A DNA stretch of 64,000 bases. Origin: Elysia chlorotica. Lineage: Eukaryota; Mollusca; Gastropoda; Plakobranchidae. The position numbers and the translations under genes were made by a program. This document shows, in pieces, positions 11,301 through 22,800 of this stretch (positions within the stretch are counted from its first letter, which is position 1; every line of letters begins with the position of its first letter). A model generated the notes under the pieces. It saw only the letters and a list, made by a program, of their open reading frames with translations, searched no databases and was not told the DNA's origin. The stretch spans positions 362,912 through 426,911 of the forward strand of contig RQTK01000232.1 in NCBI GenBank assembly GCA_003991915.1. The letters are read 5' to 3'.

Positions 11301-12150
11301 AAATATAGAGACACAAAGAGAGAGTCAGAAATAGAGAGCGGGAGAGACACACACAGAGAGATATATGAAGAGGTGCTCTACTCTAATAAAGGATTAACCA
11401 CTTTTCATACACAATTTACATCAGCTTCCACAAAAAATTATTATCCTAGGTGGTGTCCATTGAAATAGACGCCTAGACAAACGAGACCAACAAAACCTAA
11501 TCGTTAAACAAATAGCTTACTTATTTCAATTCTATAAGATTAAATTGATTTATCGTGTTCATTATTTCCTGGCCGCTATATAAGACGGGTAAATTCAGAT
11601 GTTAGAAGCATAGACCAGGAGCTTTGCACAGCTTCCATAGCAAACCAAGCCTCTCTGAACCAAAGACGAATATAAATAGAGATAGAAAGAGAAAGAGAGT
11701 GATATAAAGACATACACACATACAAACATACATATATACACTAATACGTACATACATACAGATAGACAAAAGACAGACAGACAGAGAAAAGAGTAAGGGA
11801 GGAATATAGAGATGCATTGTGCAAGCAGAATGAGAAAATTATTATGAAATAATATAGGACAAAACCTTAGTCAGAGCTGCACCAACAAGTCCATTGTTTG
11901 GTACTTGAGTTCAAAGAGCAGGGGAGCTGTTGCCGACATTGACGGATCTCTAACGGTTTTTGGCAAGGGGGTTTGGGGAGATGAGCTCAATGTTTTCTAT
12001 CAGAGACAAACCAAAACAAACTAGATGCTGGAAACATTCCATCTGCACCCACTCACTCACTCTCCCTGATGCTGCGGATTTTTCGCTTGATGCTACATTT
12101 TCACACTCGATTCTACGTGGCCGTATTGCACTTTTCGTGTATGTGTATCT
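11300..12150. other. Mostly unique DNA with short CATA/GACA runs
   Basis: Short tetranucleotide stretch at 11695-11790; one TATA-like element; no gene seen. Confidence 0.55.
11575..11584 (+). promoter_or_regulatory. TATA-like element, plus strand
   Basis: GCTATATAAG in a modestly GC-rich setting (GGCCGCTATATAAGACGGG). No plus-strand gene is visible downstream. It may be fortuitous. Confidence 0.15.
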
Positions 12151-12155
12151 TATAG

Positions 12156-12158
12156 ATA

Positions 12159-12197
<39 letters not shown>

Positions 12198-12408
12198 TCT
12201 GTCTCTCGTATTCTCTCTTTTTTCTTTCATTATCTCCACCACCTCTCTATCTCTCTTTCATGATCTTACTCCCTTTCTCTCTCTCTTTCTTCATTTCTCA
12301 GTCTCTCATATCCTACCTCTCCCTCTTTACCAATATCTCTCTCTCTCTTTATCTCTTTCTTTCTTTCTCAGTCTCTTTATTTCCCTCTTTTTCTTCTTTT
12401 CTGCCTCT

Positions 12409-12439
<31 letters not shown>

Positions 12440-12450
12440 GTATCTCTCTC
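12156..12450. repeat. CT-rich tract
   Basis: CT and CTTT runs; the Ser/Leu-rich plus-strand frame through it is an artefact. Confidence 0.93.
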
Positions 12451-12739
12451 CACACTTCCTTACTTGTTTATAAAAAGAAAATAAATTCAGAGAACCCCCA
12501 ATACATTCCAAATTAGTGCCATATAATAACTCCAATAGCAAAGCTGATTCAATGCAGCATCCCTTGATAACGCTGTACCAAAACCATCACTAACCAACTT
12601 AATCGACTAATCTCATAGGGCTCGACTTTCATCAATTTCCCCCCTGCCTGCCAGAAATATTGATAGAAATATATATTTATACGTGCAGATATTTTTATAT
12701 ATTTCTGTCTCTTCTTCCTTGCTTTACCTCTCTCTGTCT

Positions 12740-12831
12740 ATCTGTTTGAATGTCTGCCCGGCTGTCTGTCTGTCTGTCTGTTTGCCTTTATCCCTCTCTA
12801 TTCTCTCTCTTCCTCTCTCTCTTTCTCTCTT

Positions 12832-12873
<42 letters not shown>
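12740..12873. repeat. (TCTG)n then (CT)n
   Basis: TCTG at 12763-12783, CT at 12800-12873, ending at a truncated SINE. Confidence 0.95.
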
Positions 12874-12876
<3 letters not shown>

Positions 12877-12884
12877 CGGTCCCA

Positions 12885-13022
12885 GATAAATGTGATAGGC
12901 TGAGACAGGAGTCATGGTTGTGTGTGGCAGCATATGAAATTGTCAGACGTCAGTCTTGGGGCCCGTCTACAATATATCCTATATAGTGCTGATATGAAAC
13001 GTTAAATCAACCCAACAACAAC
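12885..13022 (+). mobile_element. SINE, 5'-truncated copy
   Basis: Contains AATGTGATAGGCTGAGACAG, GAGTCATGGTTGTGTGTGGC, GTCAGACGTCAGTCTTGGGG and the tail GAAACGTTAAATCAACCC. It directly follows a CT microsatellite. Confidence 0.75.
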
Positions 13023-13051
13023 TCTCTCCCTCTAATGTGTCCCGAATAGCG

Positions 13052-13316
13052 CACGTGCGAGAGCCAAGATCTCAAGAGCTCGAAAGGTAAAGATCTAGAT
13101 CCAGGCATGGGAAAATGTGATGATCTTTCGAGAAAATAACACGAACACAATGGAAAACAAACAGGTAGTCAATCCCTCGGCGCCTAGTGTTTTCACCTTG
13201 GTAGAGCAGGTTGGAAGTGTGTGGCTATGTGCGCCCCGTGGCACGTGAACTCACTCCACTGAGCTGGGTATGTGTCACGTGAGGAGATTGTGTGTTATCA
13301 ACCTCCTTATCACGTG
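13052..13316. promoter_or_regulatory. Cluster of four CACGTG E-boxes
   Basis: CACGTG occurs at 13052-13057, 13242-13247, 13276-13281 and 13311-13316. The third is the perfect M-box TCACGTGA. The hexamer is expected about once in 4 kb, so four in 265 bases is far above chance. bHLH-Zip factors (USF, MITF/TFE, MYC or CLOCK type) bind this site. The target gene is unknown. Confidence 0.5.
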
Positions 13317-13371
13317 TGAGTAAAATTAACGAGCGTTGTTTGATCTGACTCTAGATCTAGACCTACAGCCC

Positions 13372-13387
13372 CAGGTAGGCCTACCTG
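13372..13387. repeat. Perfect 16-bp palindrome
   Basis: CAGGTAGGCCTACCTG equals its own reverse complement. Each half carries CAGGTA, a zinc-finger E-box type. It lies 56 bases from the CACGTG cluster. Confidence 0.9.
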
Positions 13388-14101
13388 CTTTCAGGTGAGG
13401 TGAAAATGGGCAGAAAAGGAAACAACGAAAAAACAAACAGCGGAAACAAACAAACAAATCAACAAGAACCAAAACGGGATTCTCAAATTTTCGTTTCTCC
13501 CACATGCTTCAAGAGATGTAAAAAAAAAATCTTGGCTCAGGCAACATATCTCTCGTCTCAATAAACTAACTGAGGGTCATAGACCGAGGCTAACATTCAT
13601 TCAATAGTTCAACAGAATTGGCTCACGCTTGGATGGTTATCATCATTGGCAAGGTTTGTGTGTGATCTTACAGATATCTGTATAAATGTTATTGGAGAAA
13701 CCATACTACTGTTTATTCGCTTTGGGTACACAGCAACACATAATAATACGGTTCACTACTTTCTAAAAAGGCAATCGTTTTTAAGGATGGTGGAAGGCTA
13801 ACAAAGTCGGTTCTTGTATCAGATAAATGGTGAGTACAAATAACGAGGGCGTAGAGCAGTAATAATTATTACACTACGATGCGTGTAGGTTGAAGACATG
13901 TGTACTGTTTGACACTACCTCACTACTTTCCATCTTCGATTGTTCAACTTGATTGATTTTCGGATGATGTCCACAGCCTGTTTGAGTTAGGGTTGACACG
14001 CATGGATACACACACACGCCTACTCACGGAAGTCGTTTAGTGGAACAGATGAGGGGAGAAGGGTGGAAGTCCAGATTGATTGATTATGAGGGTGAGAGGG
14101 C

Positions 14102-14215
<114 letters not shown>

Positions 14216-14222
14216 ACACAGA

Positions 14223-14490
14223 TAGAGAGTGAGTTGAATTGGTTTAACGTCCGACGTCAGCACTACATGGGTTTTATTGTGGATGGGCCCCAAGACCATA
14301 TGTGCTCCCACACACGAGACAGGACAGGGATACAACGACTCCTGTCTCAGTCGGTCACATTAAACTGACACCGACCTAACAAGTAGAGGGCGAAATCGTT
14401 AGGGTTCGAACCACGGACCTCCTGCGTCGGAACCACGGACCTCCTGCGTCGGAATCCGATGTTCTACCCCAGAGCTACCGCGCCCCCCGG
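14223..14490 (-). mobile_element. tRNA-derived SINE, full length (head type 2)
   Basis: In minus sense the head GCGCGGTAGCTCTGGGGTAG plus GTGGTTCGAACCC (perfect B box) precedes the common body (TCGGTGTCAGTTTAATGTGAC, GACTGAGACAGGAGTC) and the tail GTCGGACGTTAAACCAATTC. A 20-bp segment around GAACCACGGACCTCCTGCGT is doubled in the head. GGGACACAGA at both ends may be the target duplication. Confidence 0.82.
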
Positions 14491-16240
14491 GACACAGAGA
14501 AAAATAAAAACAGAGACAGAGAGAGGCAGAAAGAGACAGAGAGGATAATGTGAATAAATACTTTTTCAAGCGTTCTATATGTGTATGATATATATCTACA
14601 TGTGTGCTTGTAACACTCTACAAAACAGAACCAAGTTTTGCCTAAACATTAATGCTGGATTTCGTAATGGAAAGGGAACTGGGTATTAAGAAAATGTTCC
14701 CGAGAACCATTGTATAATTAATTTATAAAATCGTTGCACATTAAGAATGATTGCCTAACTAGGTAATCAACATCAAAATCTATCTATTCACAATAAAACC
14801 TCGTTTTCTTAAAAGTTATGTATTTTTAACCCAGATTCAAAATTGTAACTTCGCTTTGTGATTATTTATGTACTTCATTTTATAGAAAGTTTGGCACGAA
14901 ACAGTTATTTGGCCAGCAATGCTCAGAAATCGCACTATTTTTTCCCAAATTCATAATTTTGAACCAAAAAAAGATATTTCAAAAAGTTTCGCAGATTACA
15001 AAACTTCAGCTTTAAAATGTTTTATCTTTGTGTATTAGATTCACCGCGTACATGTATGCGATAAGACTGTGTTGTATTTTTTTTTTACTGCTTCAGTTTG
15101 CTACAAGAACTAACGAATACTTAATACGTTCAGATATACAAATGCTGCAACTAAAACATTCTCTCTTTTTCTTATAATTATTATATCGATTTCCACAAAA
15201 GCTATGATATTTTTTCAAATGGAAGTATGCCCTCTATAGATGACAATTAACATTGACTACCGACACACCCCAATTGGTTTAGCCCTGGAATAGAATAGGA
15301 AGTCGGGCGGCCTGTAGCCACTTCTAACTTTCATATTAGTTCAACCGATTGTGTGTGTGTTGTTTTTTCTTTTCTTTTTTTTTGGAAGGAAAAAAAAGAA
15401 GTCACTCTAATTTATATACTTTACCTTACCTAAACAAAAAAAGCCTAAAAAAAATGATCATAAAACAGTGTGAACACTGCTGCCTATATTATCATCCTCA
15501 CAGAAACCTATAAATACCAATTAATGTACCCTATAACATGTACATAAACTTGACTATGTTTTCTGGTTATGCGTGAAAAATCAATGGAGATAAACATGAA
15601 ACAACCATAATAAATGTATTTATTCCTCCTCTCACTCATCCGCCACGGGGCGCGCGTTAGGGTTGGCTGGTTATATGGTTCAAAACAAGATGTAAGTCGA
15701 TAAATAGGATCACACCTTGTCGTGTTACAATGCTTATATCAAACTGAAACATCACAAGTCAAATAAAACAAAGCAATAATTACAATGTTATAAACACTTC
15801 CTCTTCCAAACTATGAAATAAACCCAGGAGTGTAATCCGACATGTGAGGAATGTTACACACGATCATAATATTAGAAGCAGGTCACCAGTATAATAGCAT
15901 TACAGGTAAAAGCGCACATAACGTTGTTTCGGAGCAACCATATAATATATATCTAACAGTTTAAAGGATGCTTATTGCAAGCACAACAAATCATAACGAA
16001 GTATATAAATGAAGTTTCTACCTCCTCTCTGCTTAAAAGCGCATTTATTTTCTCTAAAAAAATACACACATATCACAAAAAGTATTTCATTTAAATAAGT
16101 GTTCACCTTTTTAAACTTCACTTCCTTGTCCCATACACGTCCACATAATGTTTTAAACACAAGTATTTCACAGTATACATAATAAACTAAGTAATCACCT
16201 TCTGATATTTCTCCTCTTCCTTCCTTCCTTTGCTATACAT
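14491..16240. other. Unique AT-rich DNA, no coding gene seen
   Basis: No repeats beyond short A/T runs. The last 650 bases lie downstream of the minus-strand TATA candidate. Confidence 0.55.
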
Positions 16241-16248
16241 CCATAGCT

Positions 16249-16311
16249 TTAGCCGAACAAAACTAATCCTACACACACGATCTCTCTAAGCCAACACGCG
16301 CTACAGCTCAT
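16249..16311 (-). CDS. Possible 20-residue micropeptide below the TATA element
   Basis: The ATG at 16311 reads MSCSACWLREIVCVGLVLFG then TAA. It is the first minus-strand ATG within about 110 bases below the TATA-like element, and its second half is hydrophobic with three Cys overall. Chance is likely for so short a frame. Confidence 0.12.
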   Translation of the reverse strand: MSCSACWLREIVCVGLVLFG

Positions 16312-16419
16312 TCCGTCAGTCTTCCGCAGATCAAACCAGGAAAGCACGACCTTCTCCTCTCTACCCTTTCTCCTGTCCTGGGCTCGCTCACTCACTCACT
16401 CTGGGCTGGGAAGCACGGG

Positions 16420-16427
16420 TATTTATA
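16420..16427 (-). promoter_or_regulatory. Candidate TATA box, minus strand
   Basis: TATAAATA in minus sense, with GC-rich flanks (GGAGG before, CCCGTGC after), which is typical of a TATA core promoter. Start of transcription would be near 16395. An ATG follows at 16311 (20 codons, hydrophobic) and minus-strand AATAAA-like sequence occurs near 15615-15625. No known gene lies downstream, so function is unproven. Confidence 0.3.
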
Positions 16428-16495
16428 CCTCCGGTGTTCCCTCTCTCCGTCTGTTTGTGTCCTCACAACGTCTGACTCCCCAAGCGCGTGCCCAG

Positions 16496-16596
16496 AGCGA
16501 AGCGAAGCTCCTACCCACTCACTCACACATCCACCCACTCACTCACCCACTCACTCACACTCACTCATTCACCTCACTCACTCACTCACTCACTGT
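16496..16596. repeat. (CACT)n tetranucleotide repeat
   Basis: CACTCACTCACCCACTCACT-type units; a shorter run at 16386-16402. Confidence 0.93.
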
Positions 16597-16735
16597 ACTA
16601 ACACTACAGCCAGCACAGACTCATGGTATAGGTTAACCATACGTAGCTACCGCACTCACTTTTTCCGATTTTTTTTTCTTTCTTTGTAACATTTCTCTGT
16701 GGTTTAAAAAGGAAACTGGACCTAAATGTATATGT

Positions 16736-16990
16736 ATGAGCCTCTCTCTTTCTCCCATTCTCTCTTCCCCTATCTCTTTCTTTCTCTCTTTATCTCTCTT
16801 TCTCTCATTCTCTCTCTCTCTATTTCTCTCTCTCTCTTTCCCCCCATCCTCTCTTTCTCCCTCTCCCGCTTTTTCGATCAATATTTTCTCAATTTTTTAC
16901 TTTCGATATCTACCCAATCTGCTACACTTCTCCTCTCTTCTCGTAACCTTCTTCTCTTTCCCTCTCTCTCTTTCTTTCTCTCTCTCGTAG
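16736..16990. repeat. CT-rich tract
   Basis: Pyrimidine-rich with CTTT/CATT interruptions. Confidence 0.92.
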
Positions 16991-17063
16991 GCCTCTCTGG
17001 CTATCTACTAATCTTTTCATTTAAACTAGAGATTTAACAGGATAAAAAAATTTCCCAAAAAAA

Positions 17064-17103
17064 CAAAAACAACAACAACAACAACAATAACAACAACAAC
17101 AGC

Positions 17104-17161
<58 letters not shown>

Positions 17162-17200
17162 GCAACAACAACAACAACAACAACAATAACAACAATAGCA
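17064..17200. repeat. (AAC)n microsatellite
   Basis: About 43 AAC units with AGC and AAT interruptions. Confidence 0.97.
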
Positions 17201-17369
17201 GCACAACACACCCCTCCTTTGGGATATGAGAGCTCCAAGCAGCCACGACTCGCGACCGTTGTGTTGTAACGTTCCTGTTACCGGTATTGTCCTACTCAGA
17301 TAGCGGCCGGAGATTGGCGCGGCTGTTTTTGAATTCCATTATTATTACAATGTATAATTATCCTCCTCT

Positions 17370-17775
17370 TTCTTTCTCTCTCAATAGGAATGACTCTTTC
17401 AGTCTCTGTCTGTCTGCCTGTTACTCTTTCTTTCTATTTCAATAGGAATGACTATGTCAGTCTCTGTCTGCCTGCCTGTTCGTTCTTGTCCATCTGTCTG
17501 TCTATCTTTCCGTTTGCCTGTATGTCTGCCTTTATCTTTCTCTCTATCTATCTGCCTGTCTGCCTCTATGTTTCTCAATACATCTCTGTGCTTTCTTCTC
17601 TCTCTCTCTCTCTCTCTCTCCCTCTCTCTCCACTGTCTCTCCCACTTTCTTTCCATCTTTATCTCGATCATCCCTCTTTCTTAATCCTTCACTAAATTTC
17701 TATCATTGCCTTTTCTCCCCTCCTCTCCATCTCTCTCTATCTCTCTTTCCCCCTCTCTGTCTCTCTGTCTGTCGG
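17370..17775. repeat. CT/TCTG-rich tract with a 60-bp near-duplicate
   Basis: AATAGGAATGACT(C/A)T(T/G)TCAG plus TCTCTGTCTG recurs at 17384 and 17442. Confidence 0.88.
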
Positions 17776-18027
17776 TCTACCTTTAAATCTGACTGCAATC
17801 TCATGAGTGCACGTAATTCATTAACACATTTTCACTAATTACCTTATCCAACCTCTTCCTCTTTCCCTCCCTACACACGTCATCGCCCTATGCTGTAATT
17901 TACCTTGACACGTGCAGAAACATATCTGTTGAGCAAAGCATTCTTCTGTCGAGGCAACTGTTGGAAATTAACGAGAAACACACGTACGGTGAATTGTGCT
18001 CAGTATAGAAACTCTATAGACGAGGGA

Positions 18028-18270
18028 GTTCAGTTTAGTTAGTTTAAGATCCAATATCAGCATTGTATAGACTATACTGTATACGGGCCCCAAGACTAAT
18101 GTCTGAGATTTTATGTGCTGCCACATACAAGACAAGGCGGGGATACCATGACTCCTGTCTCAGCCAGTCGTATTAAACTGACACCGACCTTCAAGTAGAG
18201 GGCGAAATCGCCTTGGCTCGAACCAAGGACCTCATGCGTCGGAAGTCGATGTTCTACCCCAGGGCTACAA
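18028..18270 (-). mobile_element. tRNA-derived SINE, near full length (head type 2)
   Basis: Its head matches the copy at 14223-14490 (CCCTGGGGTAGAACATCGA, B box GGTTCGAGCC), and its body has GTCAGTTTAATACGACTGGC, GAGACAGGAGTCATGG and TGTGGCAGCACATAAAATC. The tail is diverged (TTGGATCTTAAACTAACTAAAC). Confidence 0.78.
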
Positions 18271-18811
18271 GGGATAAAGATCAGTCTGTAGGCCTGCTAG
18301 TTTTTATTTACAGTCTACAATACTCACGTAATTTTCGGGTAAATGAATACAGCTCTGTACAGACATACAAGCATAATTATATAGAGACCAGGCTAAATGG
18401 ATTCTTAATGGAGTCTGACATACTAATTTCGTTTCAAAACTCTTTGTTTTCGATGCAATCTTGTCTCTTTCTATCGCCGTGAATTTGAAATCAAACAACG
18501 GTTTGCAGATAAGTATGAAATACTATGAAAAGAATTCTGTCTGACCTTGGATTTCTAGTTACTTAATTTTTTTCTCTTACATCGGATCCCAGAAACGCAG
18601 ATTTTATCGAAATGGAGAAAGGTTATTACTTTTAAAGAATTCAATTGATGAGAGTTCAATATAACAAAAGTAAGAGAAATGGATTTAATGTGTCACGGAG
18701 AAAGAGAAAAACAAAATGATATAAATGAAAATGATAAGAAAGAGAGAGAGAGTTTTTTAAAGATAGATGAATAGAGAGATAGTTGTAAAGATAGATATAT
18801 TGATAGACATA

Positions 18812-18816
18812 AATAA

Positions 18817-18887
<71 letters not shown>

Positions 18888-18890
18888 TGT
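18812..18890. repeat. (GATA)n microsatellite
   Basis: About 18 perfect GATA units. Confidence 0.97.
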
Positions 18891-18899
18891 AGATAGATA

Positions 18900-20400
18900 A
18901 ACTCTCTCGCCATAAACTGCGTGATGAGCACGGAGCGAGCACACACACGCACATAACAGTTCAATATGGAGATGACTGCTCTGTGTGTATGAGCCAGCCA
19001 GCCACAGGGTCGACTTAATGAGGCCGATCGGTTTGAAGATCTGGACCTGGCTGGACCATTAGCTGACCGAACCTGGGCCGCTCTCATCATTAACTGGTCA
19101 GCTGATGACGCAGGTAATTCCCCCTCCCCCATACTTGTTGCTCTTACCACTCACCCCCCAGGTCTCGAGTAGTTGGGTACAGGTAACTATCGCTGTCGAG
19201 TATGGTGAGCAGACAGCGCGGGCAGGGCCACAGGTTCCTAGACCTGCCACTCTGCCAGTGGTTCAGGTGGTCTAATAATTCTTTGCCCTGGCACCGAAGT
19301 TAATCGGATGCTTGACTCTTTTCATTTAGATTTTTGTTTTATTTCATTGGTTCATGTATTGGGGAGATCATATGGAATTCGCAAACAAATGATATGTAGA
19401 TTTACCAATGTACTAAATTAATGTTCTTTTGATAATGGTTGAAAAAAAAGGCTGCCAGCCTCTAGAAGAATATGAGGGGAACGGAATAACGACATAATCT
19501 GAAGGGAAGCGTATTGTCATAATCACAAACTAATTTTGTATGAAACGTTTTGATGAAGAAAAAAAAGAAGCACATAATGATCTTGTTGGAGACGGTACAA
19601 GGCCTAAAATATAAAGGTCCTTAAAGATAGCGGATTATTGGTAGTGATCAAAACGTGCACCATAGAGTTATAATTATGTTTTCTGTCTTCCCGGCGGGCA
19701 GAAATTACGCCAGCTCTCCAAGTATCGAGAGACATCACGTTCAAATTTCCGCCCAGGATATTGAATATTTACACATCGATTTCTCTCCTCAAGCTTTGTG
19801 AAAAATAACCATATTTTACATCCTCAAAATCATCTGATGGCCATAAACTGATGCCTTAGCCTTATCTTTTTTGTCGCATAAGCCAAGATATAGCAAGCTG
19901 GCCGTGTTGGACTGAAAGGATTGTGCCCAGGATTCTGGCCGAGCGAGACACACAGGCCTCTCGATTACGTGGCCCATAGTTTAAAAAAAAGACTATAGTT
20001 AATCATAGCTCTATCCTGGACTTACAGGGCCAAAGAGCGATCAGAAAACCCATGTCTAACGGGTGTGATTATGTCAAATATAACTTATGGACAATCTGTC
20101 TGTCCTGTCTGAGGGGGAGATGTCCGAAGAGGATGATCTTTACACCACGTGACCTCTCTCGGTTTAAATACTGACGTATGGAAATTAATGAGTTAGAAGC
20201 GATGTATAAATCGCAAAGCTTATAGAGAGACCAACATGCCGAGCCCAACACCCGTGTCTGAAATACATGTACAGTACATGTATCCACCTATCTGACCGTA
20301 AAAAAAAACTTTAAAGAGGAAATGTTTAAACCTATGTTATCCCTTAATACCACCAGAGAGCTGGATGAGTCAAGACAGCAATATTTAATTTTATAGATTG
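18900..20400. other. Unique DNA, no gene seen
   Basis: 18990-19280 is GC-richer and non-repetitive (with CAGGTAATT and CAGGTAACT, possible donors), but no frame or paired acceptor is convincing. The rest is AT-rich. Confidence 0.5.
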
Positions 20401-20439
20401 ATCAATAATTGAAAAGAAACAGACAATAAAAAAAGAAAG

Positions 20440-20860
20440 AAAGAAAAAAAAAGGAAACTATGCCTGATCAGTACCCCAGGCCAACATGTTTGACAGATGT
20501 GTTCGGTCTAAAACCCGTGCCATGAAACTGAACCCACCAAAAAAAACAAAAAAAATAACAACAACAACAAAACCAAACAAAAAACAAGAAACAAAACAAA
20601 ATACAACAAACAAAAAAACACCCCAACAACCCCACCCAAAAAAAAATTTAAAATAAACTAAACGAAAACAATTGAAAAACAATGAAGCCAGGTAACTGTA
20701 ACACGCATTTCAGGAATGATGAAAACATAAAAAGAAAATAAATCTGGCAATTTTTTACCACCCTATAAACAAGAAATAACCAAGAAAATAAAACAAAACA
20801 AAAACAAAGGAATGGACCCCAAAAAAAAACACAATAAAAAACAACCCAAATAAATCTTCC
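20440..20860. repeat. A-rich low-complexity tract
   Basis: AAAACAAAA/AACAACAA-rich sequence; frames over it are artefacts. Confidence 0.85.
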
Positions 20861-20948
20861 GTTGTAGTAGTAAGACATAGAATGTAGGGACGCCTATTAG
20901 ATCGCTTACAGTAAGACTGTGGAAGGAGATTCTCTCTCTCCCTTCCCG

Positions 20949-20954
<6 letters not shown>

Positions 20955-20992
<38 letters not shown>
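20955..20992. repeat. (CT)n microsatellite
   Basis: Short CT run after poly-C. Confidence 0.95.
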
Positions 20993-20997
<5 letters not shown>

Positions 20998-20999
20998 TG

Positions 21000-21800
21000 T
21001 CTCCCCCTCTATCCCTCTCTATTCTAGTTGCGGAGAAATAAATAATTCCATTACAACTAAAAATAAATAATTGCATTACAACTAAAACTCTGAGTGTAAA
21101 ATGTTCTATTTATTTATAATTTCAATGTTTCTAGTTCACCACAAAACAATGCTTTAGCTAAAGCGTATATTTATTTTAATATTCTGTTAGTATATTATGT
21201 TTCTGTATTACTAGATACATGTACTAACATAAAAAGTTTTCTTTACGAAAACGCCACAGCTTCCATTCGTCGATCTAATCCAGACCCTTCACCACAGATT
21301 CCATAATTATTCACCTCTGCTCTACAGGTGGTCATCTCTAAACCATATACTTCTATCCCATAAACTCACGCGTGACGTCACTTACAAGGACGTTTAGACT
21401 TTTGCTTATCATTTTTTGTGGAGGACAAAATAGTTTTGAGCTATAATTGTTTTACAGTAGGCCCAAGACCACACAGAAATTTATCAAGTCTAAGAAGGGT
21501 CTGAACTGACAGGCTGGCTGTCCCAGTAATAAAACCAGGTTGGCAAGGATACACTAGCATATAAACACGGGTTTCCAGGCATCCCTATACCATATCCTCA
21601 CAGTAGTAGCGGTTTTCACATGAGTGTTGTGTTCTGTTCCATTCAATTCAGTCCAGATCTCTTTTAACCTCCACAACATTGATTTTTTTTTCTTTTAACA
21701 CTTTTATTTTTCATATAGACCCCCCCCCCACCCACACACACAGAAGTTTTCCATTTATTCTCTCGATTTATTTCTTTGACTTTCTTTCTCTTTAACTGCC
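21000..21800. other. Unique DNA, no gene seen
   Basis: A 20-bp duplicate (AAATAAATAATT(C/G)CATTACAA) near 21038 and 21062; nothing else. Confidence 0.55.
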
Positions 21801-21814
21801 TCAGTCTTGGACCT

Positions 21815-21965
21815 CTATCCATCTATCTGTATATCTACCAACTTATCTAACTATCTATATATCTACATATCTATATCTACCAATCTATCTACCTTTTCTA
21901 TTTATCTCTCCATCTATCCTCTATCTATCTACCTCTCTCCCTATTTTTCTATTTCTCGATCTCTG
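21815..21965. repeat. Degenerate (TCTA)n tract
   Basis: CTAT/TCTA-rich sequence with frequent interruptions. Confidence 0.88.
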
Positions 21966-22481
21966 ACCCTTTTATCCTCTGCCCCCCCCAATCTTCCAAT
22001 CCTCTGCACCATGACATATGTTCCGAGATTTATCCTGTATTTACCTTCACCTTACACAGAAAACACGGCAACACGACTAGAACCTCACACCTCACTCCGC
22101 CCATCTTGTTATCTTTGGGTTCACACGCCACAAAGATAGACCCATCCTCTTTACACCTCGAAAACAGCGCCTATCTCTCCATCACCTGTGAATTGAGTAA
22201 CCTTGAGAAGGCCATGTACCTTCCATGTACCTCCCATGTACCTACGTGTACCTCCCATTAAGACTACGAGATAATTAATTTTTCTCTCACTCGGGCTCTT
22301 TTAATTACTTAATCCCAAATTGGTAAAAGATAGGTAAATAGGAAAATAGCAAAGCACTGAGAGATCCCCCAGGGAAACTTAATGACGTTGAATGGAGAAA
22401 GATAGGTAAATAGGAAAATAGAAAAGCACTGAGAGTAGGAGAGGGAAGCATAAAGACACAGAGATAGTCTGACAGAAAGAA

Positions 22482-22799
<318 letters not shown>

Positions 22800-22800
<1 letters not shown>

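Noticed and set aside
14430-14490. Functional tRNA gene on the minus strand
   Set aside because: Head of a full-length SINE with body and tail attached, and a doubled segment inside the head.
17021-17246. Poly-Cys, poly-Val and poly-Leu frames
   Set aside because: Translations of the (AAC)n microsatellite on the minus strand.
19020-19280. GC-richer block with CAGGTAATT and CAGGTAACT as an exon
   Set aside because: No open frame paired with a plausible acceptor, and no recognisable protein in either strand.
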